Assembly: GCA_900110635.1 (NCBI GenBank)
Contig: FOEK01000017.1
Coordinates: 1-64,000, forward strand
DNA from: Lachnospiraceae bacterium NE2001
GTDB taxonomy: Bacteria > Bacillota > Clostridia > Lachnospirales > Lachnospiraceae
DNA: 64,000 bases
Direction of reading: 5' to 3'
The notes under the pieces: model-generated
Told to the model about the DNA's origin: nothing
Database searches by the model: none
The model's input: the letters and a program-made list of their open reading frames with translations, nothing else
Part shown: positions 42,546 to 51,658 of the stretch, piece by piece
Position numbering within the stretch: the stretch's first letter is position 1
Layout of the letters: each line of letters begins with the position of its first letter
Made by a program: the position numbers and the translations under genes

Positions 42546-43349
42546 ATGAAGAAGATAGTAGTTGGTGACTACGAACTGCAGACTGAAGGTCTTATAATGG
42601 GCGCTGTTATTGCAACAGGTGTTGGCCTTATGGGACTTAGTGTAAAGAATCTGCTGGATGCCAGGAAGCTCAAATATGCGGCACAGCAGCCGATAGATGA
42701 TGACCTCGAGTTCGAGGAGTATAAAGAGATGAAGGTTCGCAAACTGAAGAAGAAGAGAGATGCGAAGCTTCGTCGTGGAATCATCGGTGTATCAGTTGGT
42801 GCCTTTGCTACCGCTGTTGGAGTTGCTGCATTTACCCCTCTTAGAAGAATTGTGGTAAATGAAGACTTTACCCTTAGGGCTGATAGAGCAGAGAAACTGG
42901 ATGGGGTAGTTAGTAGCGTTCGTGAACTAAGTGGTGCTATTCAGGATGGCTTTCAGAACAAGGCTCAGGTGATCCGTAATATCGATTTTGACGAGATCAA
43001 GAGCAATATCCCAGATATCAAGGATGGAATCTCGAACATCAAGGGCAATATCCCAGATATTAAGGATGGAATCTCGAACATTAAAGAAAACATTCCGGAC
43101 ATAAATGAGATTAAGAGTAATATATCTGGTATCAAATGTACCAGATGTGGAAAATGCTGTAAGTGCGGAAAGTGCTTTAAGTGTGGGCTTCCAAAGTTCG
43201 TTGCTTTGAAGGAGAAGGCTTCGGATATGGGAGATATTAAGGAGAATATCCAGAATATCACTGCGCTTATTGCGAAGGTTCACGGTATAAAGGTCGTGAG
43301 CGAGAAGCTGGAGGCCAGGTTACAGGATATTCTTTCTAAGGTGTCGTAA
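42546..43349 (+). CDS. Membrane protein with tandem repeats and a seven-cysteine motif
   Basis: 267 residues, not recognised. Two hydrophobic segments (about 13-37 and 77-99) separate a charged loop. Next comes a helical region with a 14-residue repeat, SNIPDIKDGISNIK (153-166), repeated almost exactly at 167-180 and in part at 181-190, then a compact cysteine block CTRCGKCCKCGKCFKC (198-213, seven Cys). The C-terminus is helical. The cysteines could bind zinc or an Fe-S cluster; their spacing is not that of a 2[4Fe-4S] ferredoxin. The protein lies in an AAGGAGAT-led single gene flanked by family C direct repeats. Confidence 0.6.
   Translation: MKKIVVGDYELQTEGLIMGAVIATGVGLMGLSVKNLLDARKLKYAAQQPIDDDLEFEEYKEMKVRKLKKKRDAKLRRGIIGVSVGAFATAVGVAAFTPLRRIVVNEDFTLRADRAEKLDGVVSSVRELSGAIQDGFQNKAQVIRNIDFDEIKSNIPDIKDGISNIKGNIPDIKDGISNIKENIPDINEIKSNISGIKCTRCGKCCKCGKCFKCGLPKFVALKEKASDMGDIKENIQNITALIAKVHGIKVVSEKLEARLQDILSKVS
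43002..43115 (+). repeat. In-frame 42-base tandem repeat
   Basis: Two near-identical 42-base units (43002-43043 and 43044-43085) and a diverged third partial unit, encoding the SNIPDIKDGISNIK repeat of the cysteine-rich membrane protein. Confidence 0.9.
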
Positions 43350-43350
43350 G

Positions 43351-43402
43351 GACACCTCATCAGTCAGCTTCGCTGACAGCTTCCCCTCAAGGGGAAGCCT
43401 TT
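43351..43402 (-). repeat. Family C palindromic repeat, copy 4 (inverted)
   Basis: GACACCTCATCAGTCAGCTT... to GGGGAAGCC, differing from copy 3 at about two positions. It starts two bases after the stop codon of the preceding gene. Confidence 0.9.
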
Positions 43403-43443
43403 TGATTTAGGAAGGTTGAGTATAAGATTGGGGGACAAGGGGT

Positions 43444-45045
43444 ATGTTAACAAAGAATGTTCGTCAGATTATCCGTAAGGAAGGCTGGGTTAATCTGAAG
43501 CGTAAGTACTATTTGAATATTCTTATTACATTCATTGTCTCAGTTATTATAAGTGGTGGTTATCAATTCGCGACGCGGACTAGTGGCACCCTGAATGATA
43601 ATGCTATATCTACAACTGCGGAGCTGGTCGAGGCGGAGAGTGGTAACGGACTCCTGGGTAAGGATTCCAACCGTTCAAACGCCGAGACACTCAGGCAGTT
43701 TATTTTTAATATATTCGAGATTCAGGACATCTCGGATCCAGACGATATTCCGACAACTTCCGAGAAGTATTACGGCGGAGTTGCATCGGTATTTGTAAAT
43801 GAGATCTCTGGCAGCCAGTCCTTTATCTTCGGTATTCTAAATGGTGTGAATCAGCTGGCTTTCGGTGGCAAGATTGCCAGTTCCATCATTATCTTCATAT
43901 TCGCTATCATTTCAATATTCATTTTCATATTCTTTAAAAATGTAATAGTAGTGGGAAAGAATCGATATTTTCTGGAGCAGCGCCGTTATCACGGAACTGG
44001 TGCAGGGGAGCTTCTCTTCCCATATAAGAACAAGAGGCTGAAGAATATCGCTCTTGTTATGTTCGTCAGGTACATCTTTCAGGTACTGTGGAATCTTACC
44101 ATCGTGGGCGGAATAATCAAGCGTTACGAGTACTATCTGATTCCTTATGTAGTGGCTGAGAATCCATCTATCACTAGGAAAGAGGCCTTCGAACTGTCAA
44201 AGACTCTGATGATGGGCGAGAAGTGGAAATGCTTCGTTCTGGAGATGTCCCTCTTCCCGTGGTACATCCTGTCTTATCTGACATTTAATCTGTCCGGCCT
44301 TTTTTTCTCCGATGCCTATATCGAATGCGTCAAAGCTGAAATATATATGCAGATCCGAAATGCCAAGAAGGATGAGCTCCGCCTTGGTCTGAGGAAGCTG
44401 TTAAATGACGATCTGCTGGCCATAGATCATATAGAAGAGACTGAGCATCCGTCGGGTGTTGAGGTCATGGATATCCCTCAGGTTTCGGTTCACGATCTGA
44501 AGTATGATTACAACAGAAGCTACCCATTTATCTCTTTGGTACAGCTGTTCTTCACCTATTCGTTGGTCGGCTGGGTGTGGGAGGTGTTCTACTATATCGC
44601 TACCACAGGTATGGTGGTTAATCGTGGAACAATGCACGGACCTTGGCTACCTATTTATGGTGTCGGCGGAATCCTCATCATACTTCTCTTGAAGCCGCTG
44701 AGAGAGAAACCGGGACTTCTCTTCGCAGGTGCTGTTGTGGTCTGCGGAGTTGTGGAGTATGCAACTGCCTGGGCACTGGAAACCTTCCTGCATAAGAAAT
44801 GGTGGGACTATACGGGATTCTTCCTCAATATTCACGGCAGGGTCTGCTTCGAGGGACTTCTTGTATTCGGAATGGCTGGACTGGCATTTACCTATATCTT
44901 TTCACCGATGCTGGATGATTTCTACAAGGATAAGCTGGATATTAAGTATCGCCGCATTATTTGTATCATACTGATAGTGCTCTTTGTGGCTGATCTGGTG
45001 TGGTCCGTAATATCCCCAAACACTGGCGTTGGCGTCACCATGTAA
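43444..45045 (+). CDS. DUF975 plus CmpB-type (PF06541-like) membrane protein
   Basis: 533 residues with about nine membrane segments. The N-terminal ~310 residues resemble DUF975: a TM at about 25-45, 'FKNVIVVGKNRYFLEQRR', and 'NPSITRKEAFELSKTLMMGEKWKCF'. The C-terminal ~180 residues match the family called putative ABC transporter permease CmpB: 'FFTYSLVGWVWEVFYY', 'GTMHGPWLPIYGVGG', 'WDYTGFFLNIHGRVC'. Both families are common in Lachnospiraceae as separate proteins; here they are one chain. No ATPase partner is encoded nearby, so an ABC role is doubtful. Confidence 0.78.
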   Translation: MLTKNVRQIIRKEGWVNLKRKYYLNILITFIVSVIISGGYQFATRTSGTLNDNAISTTAELVEAESGNGLLGKDSNRSNAETLRQFIFNIFEIQDISDPDDIPTTSEKYYGGVASVFVNEISGSQSFIFGILNGVNQLAFGGKIASSIIIFIFAIISIFIFIFFKNVIVVGKNRYFLEQRRYHGTGAGELLFPYKNKRLKNIALVMFVRYIFQVLWNLTIVGGIIKRYEYYLIPYVVAENPSITRKEAFELSKTLMMGEKWKCFVLEMSLFPWYILSYLTFNLSGLFFSDAYIECVKAEIYMQIRNAKKDELRLGLRKLLNDDLLAIDHIEETEHPSGVEVMDIPQVSVHDLKYDYNRSYPFISLVQLFFTYSLVGWVWEVFYYIATTGMVVNRGTMHGPWLPIYGVGGILIILLLKPLREKPGLLFAGAVVVCGVVEYATAWALETFLHKKWWDYTGFFLNIHGRVCFEGLLVFGMAGLAFTYIFSPMLDDFYKDKLDIKYRRIICIILIVLFVADLVWSVISPNTGVGVTM

Positions 45046-45199
45046 AAAAATACACGTAGTTTTCATTACCACCTTTCCTTTTGGATATAGTGTATGTTAT
45101 TATAGCAATCGGCACGTGATACTTAAAAAGTTTTAACTAAAATCTTTTAATTATCTTACGGGTGTTTGTCACATTTTGAATAAAGGAGTTAATAAAGAA

Positions 45200-46810
45200 A
45201 TGAAGAATAAAGCGTATCCATATTGCACACCACCTCAGATGAATAACCTGAAGGAGATGATCAACCGTCTCGCAGTTGAGAAGGCTGATGATACAGCATT
45301 TGTATATCCTTGTGAGAGTGGTGAAATGCATAAGACGTACTACGATTTCAAGGAGGATGTATATGCATTTGGCGCTTGGATGTATAGCAAGAAGATAATC
45401 GATAAGCACGTTGCAATCGTAGGAGAGAATTCCTATGAGTGGCTGGTGGTTTTCCTTGCAGCAGTTTGCAGCGGTAATACTGCTCTTGGTATCGATAAGG
45501 GTCTTCCGGATGAGGAAATAATTGGTCTCGCTAAGATAGGAGAGGCTGATGTAGCATTTGCTACTGATACATATTTCAAAAAGGTTGAGAAGAAGGCTGC
45601 AAAGAAGGCTTATAATCTCAAGGATCTTGAAGATATTCTTACTGAGGGCCGCAAGCTTATCAGAGAAGGAAAGGGCAAGGCTTTTGAAGACTATGAGATA
45701 GAACTGGATAAGACTGCTGCTATTCTCTTTACATCAGGTACATCAGGCGTCAGCAAGGGTGTTGAGCTGACTAACAGAAATATTGCGTATGAGATAGTTC
45801 ATACAAGTATGCTGTACGAGCCATATGGTGGAGTTCTGGCAGTGCTTCCATTTCACCATGCTCTTGGTCTCGTGGTTGGAATCCTTATGGTTATCAACTA
45901 TGGACAGCCTATATATATCAACAAGAGTCTTAAGTATGTAAAGAAAAATATGGAAGAGTTTGGTCCTCAGACTATGTTCCTGGTTCCAATGTTTGTTGAG
46001 TTCTTCCACAAGCAGATCTGGGCTGAGGTTGCAAAGAAGGGCAAGACTCAGGCATTTAAGGGTCTTATGAAATCAACTGATATTCTGCTGAAGGCAGGCG
46101 TGGATGTAAGAAAGAAGACTTATGGTTCCATCCAGAAGGTATTTGGTGGAAATCTTGAGTATATCATCTGCGGTGGTGCTGCCCTTGATCCTATGTATGT
46201 AAAGGAGTTCAGAACCTGGGGTATAGAGATATTAAATGGTTACGGTGCTACCGAGTGTTCTCCTTGTACTGCTGTTAACAGACAGCATTTTCGCAAGGAC
46301 GGCAGTGTAGGCCAGCTTGTTCCAGGTATCGAGGTTAAGACAACTGACGAGGGCGAGCTTTGCTTCAAGGGTGACCTGGTAATGAAGGGCTACTACAAGA
46401 ATCCTGAGGCTACGGCTGAGGCACTTGAGGATGGCTGGTATCACACAGGTGACCTTGGATATGTGGATGATGATGACTTTATCTATCTGACAGGACGTAA
46501 GAAGAACCTTATCATTCTCAGTAACGGCGAGAATATCTCTCCAGAGGAGCTGGAGATGGATATCGCAAGAGATGATGCAGTTCAGGAGGTTCTGGTATAC
46601 GACGAGGACGGCAAGATAGTTGCTGAGATCTTCCCAGTTGAGGAGCATTTCGGCGATACAGAATACTTCGAGAAGCTGAAGAACAAGGTTAACAAGGGAA
46701 GACCTCTGTACAAGCAGGTTGCCCGCGTGAAGCTTCGCGAGGAAGAGTTTATCAAGAATGCCAGCATGAAGATAGTTCGTTACAAGAACATCCCTGGCTA
46801 CAACAAATAA
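45200..46810 (+). CDS. AMP-binding long-chain acyl-CoA synthetase
   Basis: 536 residues of the ANL superfamily, closest in pattern to FadD/Acs-type long-chain enzymes. Motifs: 'AILFTSGTSGVSKGVELTNRN', 'NGYGATECSP', 'YHTGDLGYVDDDDFIYLTGRKKN' and C-terminal 'NASMKIVRYKNI', with the catalytic lysine. It would activate a fatty acid for lipid synthesis or exchange. The start at 45200 has AAAGGAG eleven bases upstream; the longer frame at 45176 starts inside that site. A family A-like hairpin terminates it. Confidence 0.92.
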   Translation: MKNKAYPYCTPPQMNNLKEMINRLAVEKADDTAFVYPCESGEMHKTYYDFKEDVYAFGAWMYSKKIIDKHVAIVGENSYEWLVVFLAAVCSGNTALGIDKGLPDEEIIGLAKIGEADVAFATDTYFKKVEKKAAKKAYNLKDLEDILTEGRKLIREGKGKAFEDYEIELDKTAAILFTSGTSGVSKGVELTNRNIAYEIVHTSMLYEPYGGVLAVLPFHHALGLVVGILMVINYGQPIYINKSLKYVKKNMEEFGPQTMFLVPMFVEFFHKQIWAEVAKKGKTQAFKGLMKSTDILLKAGVDVRKKTYGSIQKVFGGNLEYIICGGAALDPMYVKEFRTWGIEILNGYGATECSPCTAVNRQHFRKDGSVGQLVPGIEVKTTDEGELCFKGDLVMKGYYKNPEATAEALEDGWYHTGDLGYVDDDDFIYLTGRKKNLIILSNGENISPEELEMDIARDDAVQEVLVYDEDGKIVAEIFPVEEHFGDTEYFEKLKNKVNKGRPLYKQVARVKLREEEFIKNASMKIVRYKNIPGYNK

Positions 46811-46827
46811 TTATATGTGTGAGTAGA

Positions 46828-46866
46828 AATGTGTGAGTGGACGTTGTTCCCCTCACACATTTTTTG
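46828..46866 (+). terminator. Terminator of the second acyl-CoA synthetase gene
   Basis: ATGTGTGAG (46829-46837) with CTCACACAT (46852-46860), then TTTTTTG. The arms resemble family A ends. Confidence 0.9.
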
Positions 46867-46873
46867 TTTTACG

Positions 46874-46903
46874 TTGCAAGTGTGGGCGACATTGATGTAT
46901 AAT
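46874..46903 (+). promoter_or_regulatory. Promoter of the Na/Pi cotransporter gene
   Basis: -35 TTGCAA (46874-46879), 18-base spacer, -10 TATAAT (46898-46903). Confidence 0.7.
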
Positions 46904-46969
46904 ATACATTCGGACTAGACTGTGATTATTAGGTGTCAGGTTACGTATAACTCACAAGGAGTTTTATAA

Positions 46970-49102
46970 ATGGACATTATTTCGATATTACAACTTTTAG
47001 GAGGTATCGGACTCTTCCTTTTCGGTATGAGCCAGATGAGTTCGTCTCTTGAGAAGCTTACTGGATCAGGACTTGAGAGAATCCTTGAAACTGTTACAAC
47101 AAGTAAAAAGAAGGGCGTTGGAACCATAAAGGGCTGGGCCTTTGGTATGGGTGTGACTGGTATCATCCAGAGCTCCGCCGCTACTACCATAATGCTTGTG
47201 GGCTTTGTTAACGCTGGAATTATGAAGGTTGCCCAGGCTATGCCTGTTGTCTTCGGTTCAAATGTTGGTAGTACTGTAACTGCTCAGATCCTCCGTCTTG
47301 GTGATATCGGCGATGACAATCTGATACTGCAGCTGCTGAAGCCTGCATCATTTGCTCCGATGCTGGTGGGTATTGGTGCATTTGTCATTCTATTTACTAA
47401 GAATAAAAATGCTAAAAATATTGCAGGCATCCTGGTGGGACTTGGCATGCTCTTCTATGGTATGACACTTATGGAGGGCGTTTTCGCACCCCTTAAGGAG
47501 AGCGAGAAGTTCCAGTCTCTCTTTACATCCTTTGAGAATCCTCTTCTCGGCATCCTCATCGGACTTGTTATAACTGTTATCCTGCAGAGCTCCAATGCGT
47601 CAGTCGGTATCCTGCAGGCTCTTTCCGCCACAGGTTCCATATCCAATGCGGTTGCTATCCCTATTATTATAGGATGTAACCTTGGAAAATGCTCCACCAC
47701 AGTTATCGGCGGAATCGGCGCAAACAGAAAGGCTAAGCGACTTATCATAGGTTACCTTTTCTTCAATATTTTTGGTGCGCTGTTCTTTACTGTAATTCTT
47801 TATATATTAAATGCAACAGTTGGGCTTCCATTTTTAACTAATACTGTGAATCGAAGCAACATCGCTACACTTCACCTCCTGTTTAACTTACTGACAAGCC
47901 TTATACTTCTGCCATTTTCCAAGCAGGTATCTGAGTTTACAGAGAAGGTTGTTGGTGGCGACGAGGAGCGTCCTGAGGATATCGAGCTGTCCAAGCTGGA
48001 TGACATGCTGCTGAATACTCCAACCATTGCGCTGGAACAGTGTAAATCTCTCATCCACAAGATGAGCGAGGCCATAATGGAAAACTACGAGCTGGCCACA
48101 AGCATGATTTACGAGTATGACGAGACCAAGCTTCCTCGTATGGAGGAAAATGAGTCCTTTATTGATAAATGTGAGACAGTCCTTTCGACATACATAGTTC
48201 GTATCGACCGTAAGCGTCTGACTCCGGATGATAAGCTCACAGCTTACGAGATTCTTAACTCCATCGGAGACTTTGAGCGAATGGGCGACTACTGTATGAA
48301 TATCGCATACGTTGCCCGGGACAAGAACGAGCAGGATATACATTTCTCACCTGTTGGACATAAAGAGGTTGAGGACATAATTGCTGCTGTAAAATATACG
48401 CTGGAGACTACATTTAAGGCCTTTACCACAGATGATGTAAATCTTGCTGTAAGAGTTGATCCTCTGTCGGAGACCATCGATGAGCTGAAGGAGATCATCA
48501 AGTCTCACCACGTTGAGAGACTTCAGGAGGGCATCTGCAGCATCGCTGGTGGTGTTTCGCTCTTTGATCTGGTTAACAGCTTTGAGCGTATCGCGTCTCA
48601 CGCAGCAAATGTATCTCTTCATGTTATAAAGAAGGTTCGTCGTGATGACGAGTTCGATGAGATGCACGGTCACGCAAATGACAGCCACAGCGAAGAGTAC
48701 AAGGCACTGTACCGTTACTATGAGTCACAGTACATTGATCCAATACTTAGGGAAAATGTTGAAGATCTGATCCAGCAGGCTGAGGCTGAGAAGGCTGCCA
48801 GAGAGGCGGCTGAAGCAACGAAGAAGTCGAAGGAATCCGAGAAGAAGTCAGATCTTAAGTCTAAGCTTGATGCCAAAACGAAGGAGAAGAGTGGTAAGAC
48901 AAAGACTGAAAAGAAGTCAGACGGCAAGTCGGATAGCAAATCAGACAAGAAGTTGGATGCTAAGTCGGATAGCAAATCAGACAAGAAGTCGGATGCTAAG
49001 TCAGACAGCAAATCAGATAAGAAGTCAGACGGCAAGTCTGATAAGAAACAGGACAAGAAGGACGGAAAAGACGACAAGAAGTCAGATAATAATAAAAAGT
49101 AA
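46970..49102 (+). CDS. Na/phosphate cotransporter (NptA/YjbB-like) with PhoU domain and Lys-rich tail
   Basis: 710 residues. Membrane half (1-320) with the two inverted 'QSSAATT' and 'QSSNASVG' signatures ('GIIQSSAATTIMLVGFVNAG', 'VILQSSNASVGILQALSATG') of Na-dependent phosphate carriers. A cytoplasmic helical PhoU-like domain (about 345-590) has 'DKCETVLSTYIVRID' and 'ERMGDYCMNIAY'. The last ~85 residues are a low-complexity tail of SDxKSDKK-type repeats, very rich in Lys, Ser and Asp. The tail is encoded by imperfect 12-18-base DNA repeats, so its length may vary between strains. It may bind anionic surfaces; this is inference. Confidence 0.92.
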   Translation: MDIISILQLLGGIGLFLFGMSQMSSSLEKLTGSGLERILETVTTSKKKGVGTIKGWAFGMGVTGIIQSSAATTIMLVGFVNAGIMKVAQAMPVVFGSNVGSTVTAQILRLGDIGDDNLILQLLKPASFAPMLVGIGAFVILFTKNKNAKNIAGILVGLGMLFYGMTLMEGVFAPLKESEKFQSLFTSFENPLLGILIGLVITVILQSSNASVGILQALSATGSISNAVAIPIIIGCNLGKCSTTVIGGIGANRKAKRLIIGYLFFNIFGALFFTVILYILNATVGLPFLTNTVNRSNIATLHLLFNLLTSLILLPFSKQVSEFTEKVVGGDEERPEDIELSKLDDMLLNTPTIALEQCKSLIHKMSEAIMENYELATSMIYEYDETKLPRMEENESFIDKCETVLSTYIVRIDRKRLTPDDKLTAYEILNSIGDFERMGDYCMNIAYVARDKNEQDIHFSPVGHKEVEDIIAAVKYTLETTFKAFTTDDVNLAVRVDPLSETIDELKEIIKSHHVERLQEGICSIAGGVSLFDLVNSFERIASHAANVSLHVIKKVRRDDEFDEMHGHANDSHSEEYKALYRYYESQYIDPILRENVEDLIQQAEAEKAAREAAEATKKSKESEKKSDLKSKLDAKTKEKSGKTKTEKKSDGKSDSKSDKKLDAKSDSKSDKKSDAKSDSKSDKKSDGKSDKKQDKKDGKDDKKSDNNKK

Positions 49103-49146
49103 CATCGCGTAACAAGGGTTATGTGATGCAAAAAAGGAGAGGAATT

Positions 49147-50151
49147 ATGTCTAACTATAATACTGGTACCACAGCTATTTCACAGGAGGAGTTCAACTAC
49201 GCCCAGGAGGTTATCAAGAAGCTGTCTGCTTATTATGATGGCAAGGTTGTAGGTCAGCAGAATCTGAAGTTCGCGCTGGTTGCATCCATCATCGCAGACG
49301 GACATATCTTAATAGAGTCCGTGCCTGGACTGGCTAAGACAACCGCTGCAAAGACTATATCAGATGCGGTTGATGGAAAGTTCGCGCGAATCCAGTGTAC
49401 TCCGGACCTTCTTCCAAGTGATATCATCGGTACTCAGGTTTATAACCAGGCAACAGGAAAGTTCGATACAACCCTTGGTCCTGTATTTGCCAACTTCGTT
49501 CTTTTGGACGAGATTAACCGTTCAAGTGCAAAGACCCAGAGTGCCATGCTTGAGGCTATGCAGGAGAGACAGGTTACAATCGGTGGCGAGTCATACAAGA
49601 TGCCAGGCGATGTATTTATAGTTATTGCAACTCAGAACCCTATCGAGCAGGAGGGTACCTACCTTCTGTCAGAAGCTCAGACAGACCGTTTCCTTATCAA
49701 GGAGAAGATTACCTACCCAACACCTGATGAGGAGGCTGAAATCCTGAACCGTATCGAGTCAGGTGCCATAAAGAAGACACCTTCAGTGCTTTCAATTAAG
49801 GACGTAGATAATCTTCAGAGCATAGCTGAAAAGGTTTATGTGGATGCAGCAATAAAGAAATATATATCATTTATCGTAGATGCAACAAGACACGCTGAGA
49901 AGGTTCTGCCGCAGGAGCTGAGCCGTTACGTAAAGATGGGTGCCAGCCCACGTGCTTCTATTGCATTTATGAAGATTGCTAAGGCAGTAGCACTTATATA
50001 TGGACGTACCTACGTAACACCAGACGATGTAAAGCTGCTTCGTCATCAGGTGCTTCGCCACAGAGTTGAGCTGAACTACGCAGCTATTGCTGACAACGTA
50101 ACAGTTGAAACAATCATCGACCGTATCGTGGGTGCAATCCAGACCCCATAA
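49147..50151 (+). CDS. MoxR family AAA+ ATPase
   Basis: 334 residues; first gene of a nine-gene run. Walker A 'ESVPGLAKTTAAKT', 'FARIQCTPDLLPSDIIGTQVYN', Walker B 'FVLLDEINRSSAKTQSAMLEAMQER', sensor 1 'IATQNPIEQEGTYLLSEAQTDRF' and a helical lid with sensor 2 'GASPRASI' are all present. MoxR ATPases act as chaperones for von Willebrand A proteins, which are encoded downstream here. The start at 49147 has AAAGGAGAGG; an upstream in-frame ATG lies within the RBS region. A pair of inverted family B repeats separates it from the DUF58 gene. Confidence 0.95.
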   Translation: MSNYNTGTTAISQEEFNYAQEVIKKLSAYYDGKVVGQQNLKFALVASIIADGHILIESVPGLAKTTAAKTISDAVDGKFARIQCTPDLLPSDIIGTQVYNQATGKFDTTLGPVFANFVLLDEINRSSAKTQSAMLEAMQERQVTIGGESYKMPGDVFIVIATQNPIEQEGTYLLSEAQTDRFLIKEKITYPTPDEEAEILNRIESGAIKKTPSVLSIKDVDNLQSIAEKVYVDAAIKKYISFIVDATRHAEKVLPQELSRYVKMGASPRASIAFMKIAKAVALIYGRTYVTPDDVKLLRHQVLRHRVELNYAAIADNVTVETIIDRIVGAIQTP

Positions 50152-50155
50152 CGCC

Positions 50156-50196
50156 AAGACAGGGGACAGCAAGACAGGGGACGGTTCTCTGTCTTA
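50156..50196 (+). repeat. Family B repeats, copy 4 (one and a half units)
   Basis: CAAGACAGGGGACAG followed directly by a full AAGACAGGGGACGGTTCTCT unit. The full unit faces an inverted copy at 50230-50256. Confidence 0.9.
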
Positions 50197-50229
50197 AGTA
50201 TTTGATAACATATGAGTTATAGAAAAACG

Positions 50230-50256
50230 GAAGACAGAGAACCGTCCCCTGTCTTG
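50230..50256 (-). repeat. Family B repeat, copy 5 (inverted partner)
   Basis: AAGACAGAGAACCGTCCCCT-type unit, an inverted match of about 25 bases to 50171-50196. It ends five bases before the DUF58 start, leaving no classical Shine-Dalgarno. Confidence 0.9.
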
Positions 50257-50260
50257 TTCA

Positions 50261-51145
50261 GTGGAAAGTATGGATTATGATTATCTGGCGCGTATTAAGG
50301 CGTCTATAAGTTTATATACGAGGAAGAAGACCTCCAACATCCTGGATGGTGAGTTCGGCTCTATCTATCGTGGCCGAAGCTTCGATTTTGATGATCTCCG
50401 TGAGTATGTCTATGGTGACAGCGTCCGTGACATTGACTGGAAATCATCCTCGAAGACGGGGCGTGTTCTGATCCGCAGATACATTGCGGACAAGAAGCAC
50501 AACATCCTGTTCGTCGGCGATGCGGGAGCAAAGTTTCGTGGTGACACCGATAAGGGTGAGGCTAAGACAGCCATCGCTCTGAATGTACTGGGTACTATCA
50601 GCTATCTGGTGAACGACCACGGCGATGACTATGCCCTTCTAACAAGTACGGATAAGGGCTACGATTTCAGCTTCTTCAAGTCAGGAAAGCAGCATTTGGA
50701 GAGTCTGCTTCTTAGATATGAGAAATGTCTCGCAGAGGAGGAGGCAAAGCCGCTTTCCGGAACTCTGGACTATATAGCTGAGAATATCAGACGTAAAATG
50801 ATAATATTTATCATCACAGATATGGAGGGACTTGCCCAGCTGGAGGAAAGTCTTCTAAAGAAGCTTACCGTTATGAATGATGTAATGGTGATCAACATTG
50901 AAGATGCATATCTGACTGGTGATAACCTCTATGATCTGGATAATAAGAGCTACGAGCGTGACTATATGCTTCACGATAAGAAGCTTCATCAGGCCGAGCT
51001 GGCAGAGCGTGCATCCAGGAAAAAGAAGACAAATGAGCTCTTTAAGAAGTATCAGATCAGTATGGTGGATATAAGCCGTGAAGGCGATGTAGTAGATAAG
51101 ATAGTGGAGCTTTTCGAAAGGCACAGGAATGAAAACATCGGTTGA
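50261..51145 (+). CDS. DUF58 protein of the MoxR/vWA operon
   Basis: 294 residues, cytoplasmic. Typical DUF58 signature 'SIYRGRSFDFDDLREYVYGDSVRDIDWKSSSKTGRVLIRRY' and a degenerate von Willebrand A fold behind it ('ILFVGDAGAKF', 'MIIFIITDMEGL'). In other bacteria it works with a MoxR ATPase on surface or complex assembly. The start is uncertain: GTG 50261 or ATG 50270, because a family B repeat occupies the place of the RBS. It overlaps the next gene by 17 bases. Confidence 0.88.
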   Translation: MESMDYDYLARIKASISLYTRKKTSNILDGEFGSIYRGRSFDFDDLREYVYGDSVRDIDWKSSSKTGRVLIRRYIADKKHNILFVGDAGAKFRGDTDKGEAKTAIALNVLGTISYLVNDHGDDYALLTSTDKGYDFSFFKSGKQHLESLLLRYEKCLAEEEAKPLSGTLDYIAENIRRKMIIFIITDMEGLAQLEESLLKKLTVMNDVMVINIEDAYLTGDNLYDLDNKSYERDYMLHDKKLHQAELAERASRKKKTNELFKKYQISMVDISREGDVVDKIVELFERHRNENIG

Positions 51146-51608
51146 GTTACAACCTCCTTTCGCATATATGATCATCTGGATCATTCTTTCAGTAGTGGTG
51201 ATCGCGGCAGTTATATTTGCCCAGGTTTACCTTAGAAAGAAGCTGGGTGAAAGGCTGAAGAAAGAGAAGAAGCTGAAGATGAAGCGAATCTCAGAAGCGA
51301 CTCTTGAGGGCAAGAAGAAGAAATATCTTGCTGAGCTGTCATATATCGAGACGGATCTTGTTAATAATAAAATAACTATAAGAGAGTCATACCAGAAAAT
51401 CAGTCACACCATACGTATGTTCGTATTCGAAGTGACTGGCATCAAGGTACAGCATTACACGCTGACTGAGATAAGAAGGGTAAATATCCCTCAGCTCACT
51501 AACCTTGTGAGAGAGTACTATGAGCCAGAGTTCGCCCGTGAGACAAGAGCGGACGTAAGAGCCTCTATCTTTAGGACGAGGGCGCTCATTGAGGGATGGC
51601 GTAAATAA
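51129..51608 (+). CDS. Small single-pass membrane protein of the vWA operon
   Basis: 159 residues. One membrane helix (about 13-33), a highly basic segment (38-62), then a soluble helical domain ('YLAELSYIETDLVNNKITIRESYQKISHTIRMFVFEVTGI'). The position after DUF58 and before two vWA proteins, and the pattern, fit the small DUF4381/BatD-tail-like component of such operons, but I cannot name the family. Its start lies inside the DUF58 gene. Confidence 0.7.
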   Translation: MKTSVELQPPFAYMIIWIILSVVVIAAVIFAQVYLRKKLGERLKKEKKLKMKRISEATLEGKKKKYLAELSYIETDLVNNKITIRESYQKISHTIRMFVFEVTGIKVQHYTLTEIRRVNIPQLTNLVREYYEPEFARETRADVRASIFRTRALIEGWRK

Positions 51609-51658
51609 AGTAAGTTATTTCAAAGCCTGCTCTAATATAAAAGGCTGGAGGAAGTAAT

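Noticed and set aside
42900-43283. Minus-strand frames opposite the tandem-repeat region
   Set aside because: They mirror the repeat of the sense gene and have no start signals.
43444-45045. Functional ABC transporter permease
   Set aside because: Although the C-terminal family is named after an ABC permease, no ATPase gene is adjacent and the fold is different; kept as a membrane protein of unknown role.
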